Assembly (NCBI GenBank): GCA_007844125.1 | Contig: CM017572.1 | Coordinates: 23,268,879 to 23,332,878, forward strand | Length of the DNA stretch: 64,000 bases | Reading direction: 5' to 3' | From: Sinonovacula constricta | Taxonomy: Eukaryota > Mollusca > Bivalvia > Cardiida > Solecurtidae | Shown here: piece after piece, positions 59,193-64,000 of the stretch | Numbering within the stretch: position 1 is the stretch's first letter | Layout of the letters: each line of letters begins with the position of its first letter | Program-made: the position numbers and the translations under genes | Notes under the pieces: model-generated | The model's input: only the letters and a program-made list of their open reading frames with translations | The model's database searches: none | What the model was told of the DNA's origin: nothing

Positions 59193-60500
59193 AGGTGTCT
59201 CGTACATTAGTCTTGGTGTCTTGTACCTGGATTAGGAGCTGGATGATGGTTCCTGAATCCAGGTGTCTTGTGTTTGGAACTGGATGTCGTGTTCCTGAAT
59301 CCAGGTGTCTTATACCTGGATCAAGGTGTCGTGATCCTGTATCTCGGTGTCTTATACCTGGAGCTTGGTGTCGTGTTCACGAGTCCCGGTGTCTGGTACC
59401 TGGATTGGGAGCTGGGTGTCATGATCCTGAATCCATGTGTCTTGTATTTGGAGCTGGATGTCGTGTTCATGAATCTCGGTGTTTTGTACCTGGAGCTGGG
59501 AGTTGTGTTCCTGAATCCCGGTGTCTTATACCTGGAGCTGGGTGTCGTGTTCATGAATCCCGGTGTCTTGTACCTGGAGTTGGGTGTCGTGTTCATGAAT
59601 CCCGGTGTCTAACATTGGAGCTAGGTGTCGTGTTCCTGAATCCCGGTGTCTTATACCTGAAAATGGGTGTTGTGTTTATGAATCTCGGTGTCTTATACCT
59701 GGAGCTGGGTGTCGTGTTCCTGAATCCCGGTGTCTTGTACCTGGAGCTGGGTGTCATGTTCATGAATCCCGGTGTCTTATATTGGAGCTGGGTGTCGTGT
59801 TTATGAATCTCGGTGTCTTGTACCTAGAGTTGGGTGTCGTGTTCATGAATCCCGGTGTCTTGTACCTGGAGCTGGGTGTCGTGTTCATGAATCCCGGTGT
59901 CTTGTACCTGGAGCTGGGTGTCGTGTTCATAAATCCCGGTGTCTTGTACCTGGAGCTGGGTGTCGTGTTCATGAATCCCGGTGTCTTATATTGGAGCTGG
60001 GTGTCATGTTCATGAATCCCGGTGTCTTATATTGGAGCTGGGTGTCGTGTTTATGAATCTCGGTGTCTTGTACCTGGAGCTGGGTGTCGTGTTCATGAAT
60101 CCCGGTGTCTTGTACCTGGAGCTGGGTGTCATGTTCATGAATCCCGGTGTCTTATACCTGGAGCTGGGTGTCGTGTTTATGAATCTCTGTGTTTTGTACC
60201 TGGAGCTGGGTGTCGTGTTTATGAATCTCGGTGTCTTGTACCTGGAGCTGGGTGTCGTGTTCCTGAATCCCGGTGTCTTATATTGGAGCTGGGTGTCGTG
60301 TTCATGAATCCCGGTGTCTTTTACCTGGAGCTGGGTGTCGTGTTTATAAATCTCGATGTTTTGTACCTGGAGCTGGGTGTCGTTTTCTTTAATCCCGGTG
60401 TCTTGTACTGGAGCTGGGTGTCGTGTTTATGAATCTCGGTGTTTTGTACCTGGAGCTGGGTGTCGTGTTCCTTAATCCCGGTGTCTTGTACCTGGAGCTG
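59193..60500 (+). repeat. minisatellite 2, 42-bp unit, about 31 copies
   Basis: Unit GTGTCTTGTACCTGGAGCTG then GGTGTCGTGTTCATGAATCC then CG. Variants: TTCATG/TTCCTG/TTTATG, CCCGG/CTCGG, and a 41-bp form (TATATTGG for TATACCTGG). 42 bp is 14 codons, so long frames (LELGVVFMNPGVLY on plus, ETPGFMNTTPSSRY-type on minus) run through it, but each 41-bp unit shifts them. Treated as non-coding. Confidence 0.97.
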
Positions 60501-61264
60501 ACTATATCTCGTTTGAGGAGTTAACAGCTTGGTGTTTTAATGTTGTTTGTTATCTCGGTTTATCTGTTAAGCTGAATGAACCCGGATTTTAACATTTATA
60601 TCAAATTATTATTATTCAGTTATGATTGTTATTATTACTTATATTAGATAAAGTAGTAGTTTAAAGAAAGCTTTATAATTATTATTTTCATTATTATAAT
60701 TATATTAATCACAGTCATATCTTCCCGCTGGTATGGCTTCAGATGCCGCTAGGGCTGCAATTGCAACACGCCTTGTAAAGGAATATAAACATTGTTAGAG
60801 CATCTGCTATTCGTTACGCATGCAAAACCGCTCAAATCCTATTCTGACGCTTGTAATTGGCCTCCAGAGGTAATTCCATGTAATAACAGACAATAAACCA
60901 AGATTTAAGAATTTTGACGGGGACATATTTTATTGCGACTATCGAGAAATCTGACGAAAATTGGCCGTAATTGGACCATTGTGTAATTTTCGTTCATGTT
61001 AGCAGAACTGTACGAACGCATCATAACAGCGTGATTTGAGATACCACGCGAGATTTGTGGTTCCCACGTGACCACTCGCGAGAATTGTATATGTGTGGGA
61101 TTTTCTGACATCGCAAGCTTCATAATTTGGGGTTTCTTGTTTATTTGTTTTCGTCAATATGATTTTACACGGTATTAAAGAATTAAAAACGAATCTCGAC
61201 TAAGTTTTAGTGGTGAAAGAATTTTAAATGTGGGTATGTTGACATGAGTGTGCGTCTTCGGTAT
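60501..61264. other. no clear gene; possible promoter inside
   Basis: AT-rich to 60,720, then mixed. See the separate entry at 61035-61092. Confidence 0.4.
61035..61092. promoter_or_regulatory. cluster of CGCG motifs and an E-box
   Basis: ACCACGCGAGATTTGTGG and CCACTCGCGAGAATTG flank CCCACGTGACC. CTCGCGAGA is close to the palindromic TCTCGCGAGA core-promoter motif known from vertebrates, and CACGTG is an E-box. A promoter role is inference; no gene start is evident beside it. Confidence 0.3.
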
Positions 61265-61640
61265 TATAAGAATATATGAGTAAGTCCTATGAGCACTGCA
61301 ACATATACTAAACTCTGAAAATGTACATGACAAAGGTATTTCACATGCAAGCCCTAGACAAGTAAGAACAAATTTGTGATGAGTCATTTATCGAAAAGGG
61401 CAAACCCGACAGTTACCACCTTAGAACGGTCAGTCGGCAATATGGGCCGACCGGGGTGTTTAAACCGGTTTTACAGAGCTCTAACCCTGCACTTCCTGAT
61501 GCGTTTCTTAAATGCAAGTAATGAAAAAAACAACAATCTATTTGAATACAAAATGTGCAAGCGCTGATATTTACTTTGATCAGTTATGACGAAAGTAGTG
61601 ACGTCATTGACAAATAATGTCCACATAGTGTTTAGAAAAG
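61265..61640 (+). repeat. dispersed repeat family H, copy 2
   Basis: Collinear with the reverse complement of 34944-35345. Plus-strand frame KRANPTVTTLERSV, CLNRFYRALTLHFL, NASNEKNNNLF parallels the peptide of the other copy. Confidence 0.75.
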
Positions 61641-62145
61641 AAATGGGTATCATTTCGATTATAAAAGTTTCACAAAAATGGTTGATTAAAATTGAAATTA
61701 ACTTTGAATCAAGAAAAAAAACATGATCAGAGAAGATAAATGGTTGAAGCATTCTGTTTATGTAAAGTTGGAATTGAGGCTTTATGTACGTATGATTAGG
61801 CGTAAAAAAAAGTTGTTTGTTTCCACTAACCCGACCGACCCTATTTTTCGTGCCGACCCTAAACTATTTTTTTGTGTGTTCGTCGTCGATTTTAGAGCAA
61901 AAATATGACTTTCGGTCATTTAATATGTCAAACCAGTGAAAAAAATGAAAACTATATTATATTTATTTTAAGTTTACATTTATATGTTGTCATTTTCCAC
62001 ATGAATATGTGTTGCTAGTATTACCTTTGATGCAGTATTTTGCAGTTTTGCCTACCTACCTACCCTTATTTTTTTGCCTTATTTCAGCAAACAGCACATT
62101 GATGATTTATTTTTATTCAAATAGTCTCTACGTTAAACTTTTAAT
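61641..62145. other. no gene recognised
   Basis: AT-rich. The segment 61810-61910 (CCCGACCGACCCTATTTTTC, GTGCCGACCC) looks like a dispersed repeat, but there is no second copy here. Confidence 0.4.
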
Positions 62146-62440
62146 GCAATCGATAGAGCGTCGGCTCCAGGTAGGGGAGGCCCAGGGTTCGATCCAGTGC
62201 CGCGTCATACCAAAGTCGTTAAAAATGGTAGTAGTATAGCTCCCTTGCTAACGCTCAAGCAAATGTAGGGCAGTTCCACGACTAGTTGGCCCGGTGTCAG
62301 GATAATATGACTGGATGTGGTATCATGCCATGTGTTCACGGCATGCTATACACAGTGAAGGCAGCACTATATCTGCTTCAAGTGGACACCGTCTCCAGAA
62401 AACTGAAATGCTGTTGTTTGGTCGATAAACCCAACAAACA
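62146..62440 (+). mobile_element. SINE family A
   Basis: GCAATCGATAGAGCGTCGGC, GGGTTCGATCC B-box, GTTGGCCCGGTGTCAGGATA, tail GATAAACCCAACAAACAAAG. Confidence 0.92.
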
Positions 62441-62738
62441 AAGAAACACTTTTAATAAGGTTAAAAATTGTTGGTTTATGTTCATACTTTGTATACTATG
62501 CATATATATTTAGGAGAATGTATTAATTAACTCAGTTGTCAATGTTTTAAAAACTTTGTAAATATAATTTGCACTAATTAGTAACAATTTAAGTTCAATA
62601 ATGCAATATTATGTTAATTAACTCGGACCAAAGACTTATTAAGCTTTTATTGCTACATAAGACCTGCCTCACTTCGGTTTCACAAGTTCTAAATATAGAC
62701 TTTTAATTATTCCCTTTTGCAAGGAATGCTATTTTTTA

Positions 62739-62769
62739 AATAATAATAATAATAATAATAATAATAATT
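62739..62769 (+). repeat. (AAT)10 microsatellite
   Basis: About ten uninterrupted TAA/AAT units. Confidence 0.97.
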
Positions 62770-62820
62770 TAATATTTTTAATAAGCTACCAAAATTTTAC
62801 ATATCTGACATGAATTTTAA

Positions 62821-62877
62821 GGGCTCCCGTGGCGTAGTGGTAGAGTCGCCGATTTGTAACTCCTGTGACCGCATAGC
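62821..62877 (+). mobile_element. SINE family C, head (split element)
   Basis: GGGCTCCCGTGGCGTAGTGG then CGATTTGTAACTCCTGTGAC, breaking off before the B-box. The rest is at 63424. Confidence 0.8.
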
Positions 62878-63423
62878 AGACAACAGAACAGAACATACAT
62901 TTAACCAGATTTATACAAAGTACATCATCTCAAGCAAATGGAAAAAAAAACATTTACAATAAATCAGTCACAGCAGTGCAAGAATAGAGCATGATTTTTT
63001 TATCTACTAGACAAGTTGTTTCTCATCGACATAGCGTTTTTAACAAAAAAGTGCAAGAATGGTCAGGTTGTGGTTGTTATTGGATTAAAGGAGACTTGTC
63101 AGTTTAAAAACAGATGGTTTTACATGCACTCGTTTGTGAATATATTGTGTTCGAATAACATCATAGGCAGTACACATAAATAAATAAAGTTAAACTCATC
63201 TTCGATAGCGTGGTGCTCACAGAACTTGCAAATTCTTTCGTCTCTTGCTATTCTTTTTCTGGCGATCTGTTTGTATTCTTGATGTATGCGCTGAGATTCT
63301 CATTTTTGTGACAAAGCCTTAAATTCGGAGGTAAAATATCCAGATACAATTCGTATTGTAAATTATATTTACAATGTTTCTACAGGTTCAATACGCTGGA
63401 CCGGTTTACTGATCCATGCCATT
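62878..63423 (-). pseudogene. LINE 3' fragment inserted in a SINE
   Basis: On the minus strand, about 63290-63120 reads YKQIARKRIARDERICKFCE then HHAIEDEFNFIYLC, the C-terminal Cys motif (C-x2-C ... E-D-E-x-x-F) of many LINEs. The sense 3' end is TGTTCTGTTCTGTTGTC at about 62880. 5'-truncated, with no full domain. Confidence 0.72.
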
Positions 63424-63585
63424 CCTGTGTTCCGGGCGAAGGACTTAAATGTGGGAAGGTCTTCCAGCTGACTTGCGGTGCCGGTGGTTCTCCCCAAAAC
63501 ATTTGGCCGCGGTCTTCTTCCACAAAATAGCTGGACGTCGCTATAATGATCATAATTGGTGCCTGCGATGTAATTAAAAAAACCC
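63424..63585 (+). mobile_element. SINE family C, body (split element)
   Basis: GGGCGAAGGACTTAAATGTG, GGAAGGTCTTCCAGCTGAC, GCTGGACGTCGCTATAATGA, TGCGATGTAATTAAAAAAAC. Continues the head at 62821. Confidence 0.85.
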
Positions 63586-64000
63586 AGATTAAAACAAAAA
63601 CATTAAATGAATCTTATTTGTCTCCAACTTGTAGAAATTACTTACAATATCAACGCCATTCTTACCCAGTCGCGGATTCGCCATTAAACCAGTTGCGAAT
63701 GCTTTTTGCAAGTTTACTTAATATATCAATAAACAATCGCATTGCACGAGTTTCTAATGCTCTTCTGTTGACATATCTACGTTTTATGATTTGATTTACA
63801 TCAGTGCATGAGAGATGCAAAACCAGAAAACAGATCGACAAGGCTTTTATCCAGCTTAATAGTGTAACATATCTATTAAATATTTATCATATAGAAGGAA
63901 AATCACCAACTTAAGTCCACGCGTTTAACAGATCAACAACCTAAGTATCGGGCGTATATTGGGGTTTATTTGTTTATATATTTCTTACATATAAAAGGGA
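63586..64000. other. no gene recognised at right edge
   Basis: An 82-codon plus-strand frame (63546-63794) begins inside the SINE tail and has no recognisable motif. Confidence 0.4.

Noticed and set aside
59195..60432. Long ORFs (203, 136, 114 codons) as a repetitive secreted or Cys-rich protein
   Set aside because: They are frames through the 42-bp minisatellite. They switch frame at 41-bp units and lack start, splice and signal context.
58698..60500. CRISPR array
   Set aside because: Tandem repeats without unique spacers, in eukaryotic DNA.

Overview
The window is AT-rich animal genomic DNA, most likely from a bivalve mollusc. The grounds are spliced genes with long introns, many tRNA-headed SINE copies, Helitron-like elements with tandem cores of about 150 bp (the type reported from bivalves), and a mitochondrial-type valyl-tRNA synthetase. 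The species cannot be fixed from sequence alone. Repeats probably cover at least half of the window.

Layout: (1) 1-9,500 holds a possible last coding exon of an upstream gene at the left edge, a 1.75-kb fold-back palindrome, dispersed repeats and a decayed LINE. A 1.08-kb terminal-inverted-repeat element (8,431-9,507) ends about 50 bp before the next gene. (2) 9,560-47,055 is one 24-exon plus-strand gene. Its exons join in phase into a 1,058-residue protein with every class Ia ValRS landmark: HLGH, a CP1 editing domain, KMSKS, an anticodon-binding domain and a C-terminal coiled coil. Sequence details and a basic amphipathic N-terminus point to the mitochondrial enzyme, VARS2. The introns are packed with SINEs, MITEs, hAT, Helitron-like and LINE remnants. 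One intron is GC-AG, and one acceptor abuts a transposable element. (3) 47,056-50,017 is a convergent intergenic region with a Harbinger-like MITE nested in a SINE. (4) 50,018-52,255 on the minus strand is an unrecognised 745-residue protein, largely disordered, with one N-terminal C2HC zinc finger; a likely 5'UTR exon lies near 53,087. (5) 53,150-64,000 is repeat-dense and has no convincing complete gene. It contains two adjoining minisatellites (32-bp unit at 58,698-59,060 and 42-bp unit at 59,193-60,500), a possible TCTCGCGAGA-type promoter near 61,070 and a SINE split by a LINE fragment.

The only well-understood function is mitochondrial translation: charging mt-tRNA-Val, with hydrolytic editing of mischarged threonine. 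The minus-strand gene is tail-to-tail with VARS2 and shows no functional link to it. The points most worth following are the unknown C2HC protein, the double minisatellite, the SINE whose 3' tail matches a resident LINE, and the several places where transposable elements touch VARS2 splice or promoter sites. All exon boundaries come from reading splice signals and protein continuity by eye. No alignment or search was run.
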